Of a DNA stretch of 23,417 bases, positions 1 to 6,187 are shown in pieces (positions within the stretch are counted from its first letter, which is position 1; every line of letters begins with the position of its first letter). The notes under the pieces are model-generated. The model saw only the letters and a program-made list of their open reading frames with translations, was not told where the DNA came from and searched no databases. The stretch comes from an uncultured Sutterella sp. (lineage in GTDB: Bacteria; Pseudomonadota; Gammaproteobacteria; Burkholderiales; Burkholderiaceae_F). Made by a program: the position numbers and the translations under genes. The stretch is taken from contig CAAGAT010000028.1 in assembly GCA_900767875.1 (NCBI GenBank), positions 1 to 23,417 on the forward strand, written 5' to 3'.

Positions 1-182
1 AAGAGCCAGGAGGTAATGGGTCTGACAGCTGCGATGCGCCACTGCCGAAACTTCGATAACGCGCTTCAGTGCATTGCCTGTTCTCAAAAGCTCATATAAG
101 CATTACATGCGTTCGCCCCTGGGCCAAAAAACGCACGGCCGAGTCCAAGCACCGCCGATTTCGGGCTCCTTCAAGGGGCGCT
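1..182. other. Edge region without a supported gene
   Basis: I see no convincing coding region here. Frame 1 on the plus strand is open from base 1 to a stop at 97-99, and frame 3 to a stop at 57-59, so either could be the last codons of a gene cut by the window edge, but neither peptide resembles a family I know. The stretch is richer in A+T than the genes that follow. A box TATAAG at 95-100 has TTGCCT 15 bases upstream (74-79), a poor promoter candidate with no gene placed to use it. No clean terminator is visible after the minus-strand gene that ends at 183. Confidence 0.4.
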
Positions 183-458
183 TTATTTGCCGAGCAGCTC
201 CTTTTTGAGTTCGTCGCCGACCTGGCGCACGGCGCTGCCTGCATCCTCAAGCGCGCCCAGCAGGGCGCCCTTGGCGCCGGCAAAGCCTTCCTCCAGGCAC
301 TTGGCCGAGAGTTCCTTGGCTTTGGCGAGGCCCTCGCTGTCGGCCACCTGCTTGATGTATGCCGGCGAGCAGTGCTCCGAGGTGGGCGTGAGCGCGCCGG
401 GGTAGAAGTACCAAATGGCCGCGGCGGCCACAATCAAAACGAGAACGAAGCGCAGCAT
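183..458 (-). CDS. Small membrane-anchored protein of unknown function (91 aa)
   Basis: I do not recognise the family. The chosen start (ATG at 458-456) gives a protein opening with a hydrophobic helix at about residues 2-19, rich in Val, Leu, Ile and Ala, followed by Tyr-Pro and a polar remainder. This looks like a signal anchor or uncleaved signal sequence with a small periplasmic domain of about 70 residues. The rest is Ala, Lys and Glu rich and probably helical, with two cysteines (C30, C54) that could pair in the periplasm. A GGGAG box lies about 13 bases before the start. An in-frame upstream start at 545 would add 29 residues in front of the hydrophobic segment and overlap the hemC promoter, so I rejected it. 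The gene is divergent from hemC. Coding status rests on the sensible signal-anchor architecture, not on homology. Confidence 0.6.
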   Translation of the reverse strand: MLRFVLVLIVAAAAIWYFYPGALTPTSEHCSPAYIKQVADSEGLAKAKELSAKCLEEGFAGAKGALLGALEDAGSAVRQVGDELKKELLGK

Positions 459-532
459 GGTGTGGGTGTCTCCCAAAAGCAAAAGAAACTCATCGGTATG
501 CTCGGATCTTAAGCCAGCGCGAAGACTTGCTT

Positions 533-541
533 TGTTACAAT
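533..541 (+). promoter_or_regulatory. Extended -10 promoter of hemC
   Basis: TGT followed by TACAAT (536-541) fits an extended -10 element (TGn-TATAAT, one mismatch). No good -35 is seen at 17 bases, as is common for extended -10 promoters. Transcription would begin near 548, giving hemC a leader of about 57 bases. Confidence 0.5.
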
Positions 542-604
542 TCACGCCGATTTGTGACCGAGCGGCCGCCCGTCGGCAGCCGCAATTGCTTTGAGACGGA
601 AACC

Positions 605-1540
605 ATGACCGAACTGAAACGCTGCGTGATCGCCACGCGCGAAAGCCCTCTTGCGATGTGGCAGGCCCTGCACGTGCAGGCGCTGCTGCGTGCGCGCTAC
701 CCCGAACTTGACGTGCAGATTCTCGGGATGACCACCCGGGGCGATCAGATTCTCGATAAGACGCTCTCGAAGGTCGGCGGCAAGGGCCTGTTCGTCAAGG
801 AACTCGAGGCGGCGATGATCGAAGGGCGCGCCGATCTGGCCGTGCACTCGCTCAAGGACGTTCCGATGGAGCTGCCCGAAGGCTTTACGCTGGCGGCTGT
901 GAGCTCGCGAGAAGATCCGCGTGACGCGTTCGTGAGCCCCAAGTACGAGCGGCTCGAAGACATGCCCGCGGGTGCCCGCGTGGGCACCGCGAGCCTGCGC
1001 CGCGAACTGATGCTGCGCAGTGGATTTCCGCATCTGACCGTGCTGCCCATCCGCGGCAACGTCGGCACGCGCCTCTCAAAGCTCGACCGCGGTGAGTTTG
1101 ACGCGCTGGTGATGGCCGGCGCCGGTCTCAAGCGTCTGGAAATGCCCGAGCGCATCCGCGAACTCATCCCGGTGGAAACGAGCCTGCCCGCCCCGGGCCA
1201 GGGTGCCCTGGGTATCGAAGTGCGCGCCGACCGCAAGGACCTCATTGAGTTGCTCGCCTTCATCAACGACGAAGACATGCGCTGCGCCACGGGTGCCGAG
1301 CGCGCCGTCAGCCGCGCGCTGGGCGGCTCCTGCCAGGTGCCGCTGGCCGCCCACGGCATCGTCGAAAACGGTGAGCTGTGGCTGCGCGCCCATGTGGGTG
1401 ACCACCGCACCGGCCGCAAGATCAGCGCGCAGGCGCGCGGCGCGGCCGCCGACTACGAAGCCGTGGCCGCCAAGGTCGTGGCCGATCTCAAGGCGCAGGG
1501 CGCCCAAGCGCTTCTGGCCGAAGTGCTCGCCCAGAACTGA
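605..1540 (+). CDS. hemC: Porphobilinogen deaminase (hydroxymethylbilane synthase)
   Basis: HemC joins four porphobilinogen units into hydroxymethylbilane in cytosolic tetrapyrrole synthesis. The 311-residue product matches the family length. Visible marks: an N-terminal IATRESPLAMWQA segment, the HSLKDVP motif with catalytic Asp at residue 85 (Asp84 in E. coli), the TASLRR and RGNVGTRL arginine-rich loops that hold the growing chain, and LGGSCQVPLAAH with Cys243, the residue that carries the dipyrromethane cofactor (Cys242 in E. coli). The start at 605 is preferred over an upstream in-frame start at 527 because family homology begins here and a weak GACGGA box precedes it. A terminator follows directly, so hemD is not simply co-transcribed. 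Confidence 0.97.
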   Translation: MTELKRCVIATRESPLAMWQALHVQALLRARYPELDVQILGMTTRGDQILDKTLSKVGGKGLFVKELEAAMIEGRADLAVHSLKDVPMELPEGFTLAAVSSREDPRDAFVSPKYERLEDMPAGARVGTASLRRELMLRSGFPHLTVLPIRGNVGTRLSKLDRGEFDALVMAGAGLKRLEMPERIRELIPVETSLPAPGQGALGIEVRADRKDLIELLAFINDEDMRCATGAERAVSRALGGSCQVPLAAHGIVENGELWLRAHVGDHRTGRKISAQARGAAADYEAVAAKVVADLKAQGAQALLAEVLAQN

Positions 1541-1565
1541 GCGCACGCGGCCTGATCGGTACGGG

Positions 1566-1588
1566 AAGCCTCCTTTGGGAGGCTTTTT
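1566..1588 (+). terminator. Intrinsic terminator after hemC
   Basis: AAGCCTCC (1566-1573) pairs with GGAGGCTT (1578-1585) around a 4-base loop, an 8-bp stem running into TTTTT. It lies 25 bases after the hemC stop. Confidence 0.9.
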
Positions 1589-1606
1589 GCTACGGGAAAT
1601 CCGATC

Positions 1607-1635
1607 GTGAACTTTTGTAAAGGCCTCGGTAAAAT
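1607..1635 (+). promoter_or_regulatory. Promoter of hemD
   Basis: TAAAAT (1630-1635) has GTGAAC (1607-1612) 17 bases upstream as a weak -35. Its place just after the hemC terminator and 48 bases before hemD supports it. The G/C-TAAAAT form of the -10 recurs before gyrA and at the window end. Confidence 0.5.
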
Positions 1636-1682
1636 ACGATCCTGATTAAAAAATCAAAGAGCCTTTACAAAGCGAAAGAGCA

Positions 1683-2462
1683 ATGGGACTGAGTCATCAA
1701 CCGGTTATTCTGATGCGACCGGGCGCCGCCAACGAGCGTCTGGCCAATCTTTTGAAGGCCGACGGCATTGAGGCCTGGTGCTGGCCGGCGTTCACGATCA
1801 CGCTGCCCGAGGATCAGGAGCTTGTCTCCGAGCGCCTCTCGCGCCTTGAGGACGTGGACATGGTGGTGCTGGCCTCGCCGGCGGCCGTGGCGGCGGTGGC
1901 GCACTGGGTGCAGGAGTGGCCCGCGCACATCACGCTGGCCACGGTGGGCGAGGGCACGGCGCGCGTCATTCACGCGGCCTGGCCCGAGGCGCGCGTGCTC
2001 TTTCCCAAGGGCGACGCCGAACAGTCGGGCAGTGAAGCGCTCTTTGAACTCTTAAAGCAAACGCAGATTCCGCGCCGCGTGCTCATCTGCCGCGGTCAGA
2101 CCGGCCGCGAATGGCTCGGCGAGCAGCTCACCACGCTCGGTGCCGACGTGGAAAAGCTCGCCGCCTACGTGCGCGTGCCCATTGAGCTGTCGCCCATGCA
2201 GATCGAGGATCTGCAGCGGGCCGTCTCGGGGCTGCCCCCCATCGTGTATGTGACGAGTTCGGACGCCGTGGTGACGCTTTTGCACGCCATCCGCCCGGTG
2301 CCCGCCGCCCGCGAATGGTTCATGCGGGGCGTAGCGGTGACGATTCATCCGCGCTGCGCCGAGCGGCTGCGCGAGGCCGGCTTTAAGCGCGTGGAAATCA
2401 CCGGAACGCTCGATGAGCGCGTGCGCGAACACATTCTGCGCAACCTCATGCGTCTGGCCTAG
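1683..2462 (+). CDS. hemD: Uroporphyrinogen-III synthase
   Basis: HemD cyclises hydroxymethylbilane to uroporphyrinogen III with inversion of ring D, the step right after HemC. The 259-residue protein fits the family, which is poorly conserved. Recognisable parts are the opening VILMRPGAANERLANLL, the VVLASPAAV turn, TVGEGTARVI, the GREWL and KLAAYVR stretch (a conserved tyrosine of the family), the YVTSSDAV segment that lines the active cleft, and the IHPRCAERLREAGF motif near the C-terminus. In many betaproteobacteria hemX and hemY follow hemD; here ppa follows, so those genes are elsewhere or absent. The ATG at 1683 follows a GAAAGAG box. Annotation rests on motif pattern plus position after hemC. 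Confidence 0.92.
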   Translation: MGLSHQPVILMRPGAANERLANLLKADGIEAWCWPAFTITLPEDQELVSERLSRLEDVDMVVLASPAAVAAVAHWVQEWPAHITLATVGEGTARVIHAAWPEARVLFPKGDAEQSGSEALFELLKQTQIPRRVLICRGQTGREWLGEQLTTLGADVEKLAAYVRVPIELSPMQIEDLQRAVSGLPPIVYVTSSDAVVTLLHAIRPVPAAREWFMRGVAVTIHPRCAERLREAGFKRVEITGTLDERVREHILRNLMRLA

Positions 2463-2485
2463 AGATCGATTGACCGGCGAAGTGC

Positions 2486-2514
2486 TTGCGAAATCAATCG
2501 CTTGCCTCTAAAAT
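2486..2514 (+). promoter_or_regulatory. Promoter of ppa
   Basis: TTGCGA (2486-2491), a 17-base spacer and TAAAAT (2509-2514) make a good sigma-70 type promoter. The start point would be near 2521, just before the terminator-like hairpin at 2530-2558. Confidence 0.6.
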
Positions 2515-2529
2515 TTCGCCCCTTGAGTC

Positions 2530-2558
2530 GGTCCGCCGAGAGGGCGGGCCGTTTTTTT
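2530..2558 (+). terminator. Intrinsic terminator inside the predicted ppa leader
   Basis: GGTCCGCC (2530-2537) pairs with GGCGGGCC (2543-2550), with one G-T wobble and a 5-base loop, followed by G and seven T. It should stop read-through from hemD, but it lies downstream of the predicted ppa promoter, so it could also stop or attenuate the ppa transcript. Confidence 0.8.
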
Positions 2559-2585
2559 CCAAATTGCTGAAGAGAAGTTGACAAA

Positions 2586-3137
2586 ATGGGTCTTGCCCGA
2601 GTGACCGCCGGCCGCGATCTGCCGCGCGACTTTAATGTGATTGTTGAAATTCCGGCCAATTCCGCTCCGATCAAGTACGAAGTGGACAAGGAGTCGGGGG
2701 CCCTGTTTGTGGACCGTTTCGTCGGAACGGCCATGCACTATCCGTGCAACTACGGCTACATTCCGCAGACCATCGCCGACGACGGCGACCCGGTCGACGT
2801 GTGCGTTCTGACGCCCTTCCCGCTCATGACCGGCACCGTGTGCCGCTGCCGCGCCGTGGCCGTGCTCGTCATGGAAGACGAAGGCGGCATCGACTGGAAG
2901 ATTCTGGCCGTGCCCGTGAGCAAGGTTTGCCTGCGTTACAGCAAGTGGAAGAACGCCGACGACGTTCCGGCCGACGTGCTCGACCAGATCCGTCACTTCT
3001 TCGAACACTACAAGGATCTTGAACCGGGCAAGTGGGTCAAGGTCAAGGGCTGGAAGAGCCCCGAAGAAGCCGAAAAGCTGATCATGGAAGGCGCTCAGGC
3101 CTACGAATCCATGGACGTCAAGCCCAAGACGGCCTAA
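2586..3137 (+). CDS. ppa: Inorganic pyrophosphatase, family I
   Basis: Cytosolic soluble pyrophosphatase that hydrolyses PPi to two phosphates and so pulls biosynthetic reactions forward, including the PPi-releasing NadE step next door. The 183-residue length is typical of the bacterial hexameric enzyme. Key residues are visible: IKYEVDK with Lys30, YGYIPQT, the signature DDGDPVDV with metal-binding Asp66, Asp68 and Asp71, and YKDLEPGKWVKVKGW near the C-terminus with the conserved phosphate-binding Tyr/Lys pair. Codon use favours GAA, GAC and AAG, as in rpsA, suggesting high expression. The start at 2586 follows an AGAGAAG box. It is the first gene of the ppa-nadE-glnB group. Confidence 0.97.
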   Translation: MGLARVTAGRDLPRDFNVIVEIPANSAPIKYEVDKESGALFVDRFVGTAMHYPCNYGYIPQTIADDGDPVDVCVLTPFPLMTGTVCRCRAVAVLVMEDEGGIDWKILAVPVSKVCLRYSKWKNADDVPADVLDQIRHFFEHYKDLEPGKWVKVKGWKSPEEAEKLIMEGAQAYESMDVKPKTA

Positions 3138-3166
3138 TTGTCGTAGAGCTTTTAAGCCGCATCAAG

Positions 3167-3193
3167 CCCTCGCCCCGAAAAGGCGGGGGTTTT
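3167..3193 (+). terminator. Intrinsic terminator after ppa
   Basis: CCCTCGCC (3167-3174) pairs with GGCGGGGG (3182-3189), with one wobble and a 7-base loop, followed by TTTT. It lies 30 bases after the ppa stop. Confidence 0.75.
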
Positions 3194-3222
3194 GCATTTT
3201 GGGCCAGCCGTTGGGCTATAGT
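3192..3222 (+). promoter_or_regulatory. Candidate promoter of nadE
   Basis: TATAGT (3217-3222) is a good -10. The best -35, TTGCAT (3192-3197), has a long 19-base spacer and overlaps the T tract of the ppa terminator. The nadE start lies 38 bases downstream. Confidence 0.4.
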
Positions 3223-3260
3223 GAGCCGTCAGCGTTTTTTTTCCGAGAAGGCAGACCCTC

Positions 3261-4847
3261 ATGCCGCAGAAATTTTTCGCCTATCTGACTCAGCCCAACA
3301 CCGTGGCCTGCGATATGGCCGGTAACGCGCGCCTGATCCTGCAGGCCGCCCAACGGGCGCACGCGGGCGGCGCCGTTTTGATGATGACGCCCGCGCACAG
3401 CGTCACGGGTGCGCCCCTGCACACCTGGACGCAGATGCCCGACTTTTGGATTGCCCTCAACCGTGAGCTCGAGCAGCTCGCCGCCGACCTCAAAACGGCC
3501 GCGCCGGGCCTGACGGTCGTCGTGGGGGCGCCCGCCTACGAAAAGGGTGAAATTCTCGACGCGCTCTACGTGTTGCGTGACGGAGGGCTTCTGGCCCGCG
3601 CCACGCGCGGCGCGGCCAAACTCACGGTCATTGACGTGGCCGGTGTGGCCACCGGTTTTGTGTTTGCCGAAGAGCTTCTTGACGAAAAGGGCATTGGCTC
3701 GCTCAAGGCCCTCGGGGCCACGCTTGTGTGCGCGGCCGACGACGAGCCTTACACGCGGGGCGTGAGTCGCGCGCGGCGCGGTGAAATCGCTGCGGCCTGC
3801 GCCAAGGAATTCCTGCCGCTCATTCTGGCCAATTTGGCCGGCGGCCAGGACGAACTCATTTTTGAGGGGGCGAGCCTGGTCTCCGCCTCCAACACCCACG
3901 TCACGGTGCGCCTGGCCAGCTTTGCGGCCGACGAAGCGGGCATTCCCGCCTCGGCTCTTTTTGGGGACGACGACGGCGTCGTGGAAACCTTTGCCGACGG
4001 CCGAGAGGAGTTGCTCGCGGCCCTGGTTTGCGGCGTGCGGGACTACACGCGTAAAAACGGCTTTACCGACGTGCTGCTCGGCTTGTCGGGCGGCGCCGAC
4101 AGCGCCCTGGTGGCCGCCATCGCCGTTGAGGCCCTCGGCAAGGAGCACGTGCACGCAGTGATGATGCCCGCGCGCTTTACGACCGATCTGAGCGTGCGCC
4201 TGGCCAAAGAATGCGGCGAAAACCTCGGGATCGACTACCGCGTCAAGCCCGTGGGCGCCATCTACGACGCGGCCCTGTCGGTTCTTTCCGAGGACTTTGC
4301 GGGCACCGCAAGCGACCTCACGGAAGAAAACCTGCAGGCGCGCAGCCGGGGCATCACGCTCATGGCCCTGTCGAACAAGTTCGGCTGGCTCACGCTGGCC
4401 ACGGGCAACAAGAGTGAAGCCAGTGCCGGCTACTGCACGCTCTACGGCGACACGGTGGGCGGCTACTCGCCCATCAAGGACGTCTTTAAGACCGAGGTCT
4501 GGGAGCTTATGCGCACCTACAATCGCCTCAAGGGCGCCGCGGTGATCCCCGAGGAAATCATCACGCGCGCGCCTTCGGCTGAGCTCAGCCACGGGCAGAC
4601 CGACGAGGCCGCCCTGATGCCCTACGCCGAGCTCGATGCGATTTTGCGCGGGCTGCTCGAAGAGGGCGAAAGCGTCGAGTCGCTCGCCGACAAGGGCTTG
4701 GGGCGCGAAAAGGTCGAGCGGGTGTTAAAGCTTTTCTACCGCAGCGAATTCAAGCGCCGCCAGTGCCCGACGGGCCCGCGCGTGTCGCTTACGTGCCTCG
4801 GGGCGGGGGTAAGCCTGCCCATGACGAGCCGCCCGAGCTTTCCGTAG
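3261..4847 (+). CDS. nadE: NAD+ synthetase, two-domain type with degenerate glutaminase domain
   Basis: NadE converts deamido-NAD to NAD with ATP and ammonia. This 528-residue protein has the glutamine-dependent layout: a nitrilase-like domain (about 1-230) and a synthetase domain (about 250-528). The synthetase looks active: P-loop GLSGGADSA (274-282), NKFGWLTLATGNKSE, YCTLYGDTVGGYSPIKDVFKT, ITRAPSAELSHGQTDEA. The nitrilase domain has lost its Glu-Lys-Cys triad. Where the family has PELALTGY this has P44-A45-H46-SVTG; where it has ICEDLW this has F135-A136-EELL; and the stretch with the catalytic Lys (family pattern KxxLPNYxVFDE) appears shortened and lacks it. The loop GGQDELIFEGAS is kept. 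I infer use of free ammonia, with the N-domain retained for structure or regulation. The start at 3261 has a GAGAAGG box. glnB follows 176 bases later. Confidence 0.94.
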   Translation: MPQKFFAYLTQPNTVACDMAGNARLILQAAQRAHAGGAVLMMTPAHSVTGAPLHTWTQMPDFWIALNRELEQLAADLKTAAPGLTVVVGAPAYEKGEILDALYVLRDGGLLARATRGAAKLTVIDVAGVATGFVFAEELLDEKGIGSLKALGATLVCAADDEPYTRGVSRARRGEIAAACAKEFLPLILANLAGGQDELIFEGASLVSASNTHVTVRLASFAADEAGIPASALFGDDDGVVETFADGREELLAALVCGVRDYTRKNGFTDVLLGLSGGADSALVAAIAVEALGKEHVHAVMMPARFTTDLSVRLAKECGENLGIDYRVKPVGAIYDAALSVLSEDFAGTASDLTEENLQARSRGITLMALSNKFGWLTLATGNKSEASAGYCTLYGDTVGGYSPIKDVFKTEVWELMRTYNRLKGAAVIPEEIITRAPSAELSHGQTDEAALMPYAELDAILRGLLEEGESVESLADKGLGREKVERVLKLFYRSEFKRRQCPTGPRVSLTCLGAGVSLPMTSRPSFP

Positions 4848-4865
4848 ATGCTAAAGTTATGCCGA

Positions 4866-4889
4866 CGCGGCGGTTTACGGACCGCCGTG
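4866..4889 (+). other. Hairpin after nadE without a T tract
   Basis: CGGCGGT (4868-4874) pairs with ACCGCCG (4881-4887), extended outward by a wobble and a C-G pair, with a 6-base loop. G-rich sequence follows rather than T, so this is not a standard intrinsic terminator. It may protect the nadE mRNA end or mark a processing point, with read-through into glnB. Confidence 0.4.
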
Positions 4890-4973
4890 CGGGGGCGCTT
4901 GCGCCGCTTCGGGCGGCATGTCGCGCATGAGGGCGCTTCCAACGGGACAGACTGAATTTTTCGAAAACCACGC

Positions 4974-5023
4974 AAAGGAGGCGGCCGCCGTCCGGCATCG
5001 GGCGCGTGCGCCGCAAAACAACC
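4974..5023 (+). promoter_or_regulatory. glnB ribosome binding region with hairpin between SD and start
   Basis: A near-perfect Shine-Dalgarno AAAGGAGG lies at 4974-4981, 42 bases before the glnB ATG, with no usable start codon at normal distance. Between them GCGGC (4981-4985) can pair with GCCGC (5010-5014), and inside that CGCC (4986-4989) with GGCG (5001-5004). Folding leaves AAAACAACC as a 9-base spacer to the ATG. The same arrangement is seen before serC and pncA. Confidence 0.4.
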
Positions 5024-5362
5024 ATGAAATTAGTGACCGCTATCGTCAAACCCTTCAAACTCGACGAAGTGCGCGAAGCGCTTGCCGAGCTCGGCGTCAA
5101 CGGCCTGACGGTGACCGAAGTCAAGGGCTTCGGGCGCCAGAAGGGGCACACGGAGCTTTACCGCGGTGCCGAATACGTCGTCGACTTCCTGCCCAAGGTC
5201 AAGATCGAGGCGGCCGTGCCCGACGAGCTACTCGAGCAGTGCCTCGAGTCCATCCAAAAGAGCGCCCGCACCGGCAAGATCGGCGACGGCAAGATCTTTG
5301 TCTTTGACATCGAACAGGCCATCCGCATCCGCACCGGCGAAACCGGTGACGCGGCCGTCTAA
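5024..5362 (+). CDS. glnB: Nitrogen regulatory protein PII
   Basis: PII is a trimeric cytosolic signal protein that reads 2-oxoglutarate, ATP/ADP and, through uridylylation, glutamine, and then binds partners such as GlnE, NtrB or AmtB. At 112 residues the product has exactly the family length. The T-loop (about 37-55) carries GFGRQKGHTELYRGAEY with Tyr51, the uridylylation site. The B-loop RTGKIGDGKIF (about 80-90) and the C-terminal RIRTGETGDAA complete the nucleotide pocket. The ATG at 5024 is chosen over the in-frame GTG at 5006 because the family begins MKLVTAIVKPFKL. The position after nadE is notable, since PII is reported to bind and regulate a glutamine-type NadE in Azospirillum. GlnB and GlnK cannot be told apart by sequence reading alone. 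Confidence 0.96.
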   Translation: MKLVTAIVKPFKLDEVREALAELGVNGLTVTEVKGFGRQKGHTELYRGAEYVVDFLPKVKIEAAVPDELLEQCLESIQKSARTGKIGDGKIFVFDIEQAIRIRTGETGDAAV

Positions 5363-5390
5363 GGCCGGCGCCAAAACCAGCGGACAGCAA

Positions 5391-5428
5391 AAAGCCCCGT
5401 CGGAGAAATCCTTCGGGGCTTTGTCTTT
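5391..5428. terminator. Bidirectional terminator between glnB and ompA
   Basis: AAAGCCCCG (5391-5399) pairs with CGGGGCTTT (5414-5422), with a small inner GGA-GAAA-TCC hairpin. On the plus strand TTTGTCTTT follows (for glnB). On the minus strand the stem runs into five T (for ompA). One structure thus serves two converging genes. Confidence 0.85.
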
Positions 5429-5469
5429 GGGCGCTGCGGCGCAGGCGCGCCGCAACGCTTACGAGCGCA

Positions 5470-6138
5470 TTACTGCACCGTACGGGTGCCGATCACTTCG
5501 ATCACGGCACGGCGGTTCGGGGCCAGGCACTTGATCAGATCCTGCATGTTGCGGATCTGGCTGCCGGCGGCCGGCTGCGGGCAGTTGACGACCGGATCGG
5601 CCGAGCCGCGGCCTTCGGTCTGGATCAGACCGCCGTCAACACCCTTTTCGCTCAGGTAAGCCTTGACGGCGTTGGCACGGCTCTCGGAGAGCTTCTGGTT
5701 GTAGGCGTCCTTGCCCAGACGGTCGGCGTAGCCGGTCGTCAGGATGACTTCGACGTCCATGCCGGCCATGCGGCTGACGAGCTGATCGAGCATGCTGCGG
5801 CCGTCGGCGGTCAGAGCGGCGCTGTCAAAGGCAAACAGCGTATCGGCTGCGAGGGTCACCTTGGCCACGCGGGGTTCTTCCGCGGGAGCGGCCTTGGTGC
5901 AGGCGGCAGCCGAGAGAATGTCCTTGTCGCAGGTGCAGCCGGCGCCGTCCGGACCGGCCTGTTCGGCCAGAGCGGGCGTCCAGAAGCCCGTGCGCCAGCA
6001 CAGACCCGAGGAGTTCTTCACAACGCTGGCCTGCGTATCCTGCACGTACGGAACCACGGTATCGGCGGCCATGGCGCTGCCGGCAGTGGCCATCAACACA
6101 GCGGCGGCAAGGCCGCAAAGCTTGATCGAAGTCTTCAT
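5470..6138 (-). CDS. ompA: OmpA-family periplasmic peptidoglycan-binding protein
   Basis: A 222-residue exported protein. Residues 1-24 form a clear signal peptide ending SAMA, cut before ADT. After a short linker with GLCWRTGFW, a motif of Bordetella-type OmpA proteins, and cysteines 47, 68, 70 and 80, an OmpA C-terminal domain runs from about 93 to 220. It holds LFAFDSAALTADG, GYADRLG (Asp139) and LSESRANAVKAYL (Arg154), the Asp and Arg that grip the diaminopimelate residue of peptidoglycan. Two more cysteines (186, 204) sit in the domain, as in OmpA proteins with a disulfide. There is no room for an eight-strand barrel, so the protein is probably periplasmic or loosely envelope-bound rather than a porin. 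An AAGGA box precedes the ATG at 6138, and a strong promoter sits just upstream. Confidence 0.93.
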   Translation of the reverse strand: MKTSIKLCGLAAAVLMATAGSAMAADTVVPYVQDTQASVVKNSSGLCWRTGFWTPALAEQAGPDGAGCTCDKDILSAAACTKAAPAEEPRVAKVTLAADTLFAFDSAALTADGRSMLDQLVSRMAGMDVEVILTTGYADRLGKDAYNQKLSESRANAVKAYLSEKGVDGGLIQTEGRGSADPVVNCPQPAAGSQIRNMQDLIKCLAPNRRAVIEVIGTRTVQ

Positions 6139-6159
6139 ATGGTTTTTCCTTTTCTGACG

Positions 6160-6187
6160 ATTATAAAGACGGGCACTGCACTGTAAC
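6160..6187 (-). promoter_or_regulatory. Promoter of ompA
   Basis: On the minus strand a perfect TATAAT (plus 6165-6160) has GTTACA (plus 6187-6182) 16 bases upstream. The start point would be near 6153, leaving a leader of only about 15 bases that just holds the AAGGA box. Confidence 0.65.

Noticed and set aside
527..604. Upstream start for hemC at 527
   Set aside because: The added 26 residues are not family sequence and overlap the predicted -10 and transcript start.
3720..3750. Cys157 of NadE as a replacement nucleophile
   Set aside because: It lies in LVCAADDEPY, which matches the later family segment ending in SPYH, about 20 residues past the catalytic Cys position, so it is unlikely to take over.
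3216..4592. 458-codon open frame antisense to nadE
   Set aside because: Composition shadow with His/Arg/Gly-rich text and no motif. The plus-strand synthetase motifs are unambiguous.
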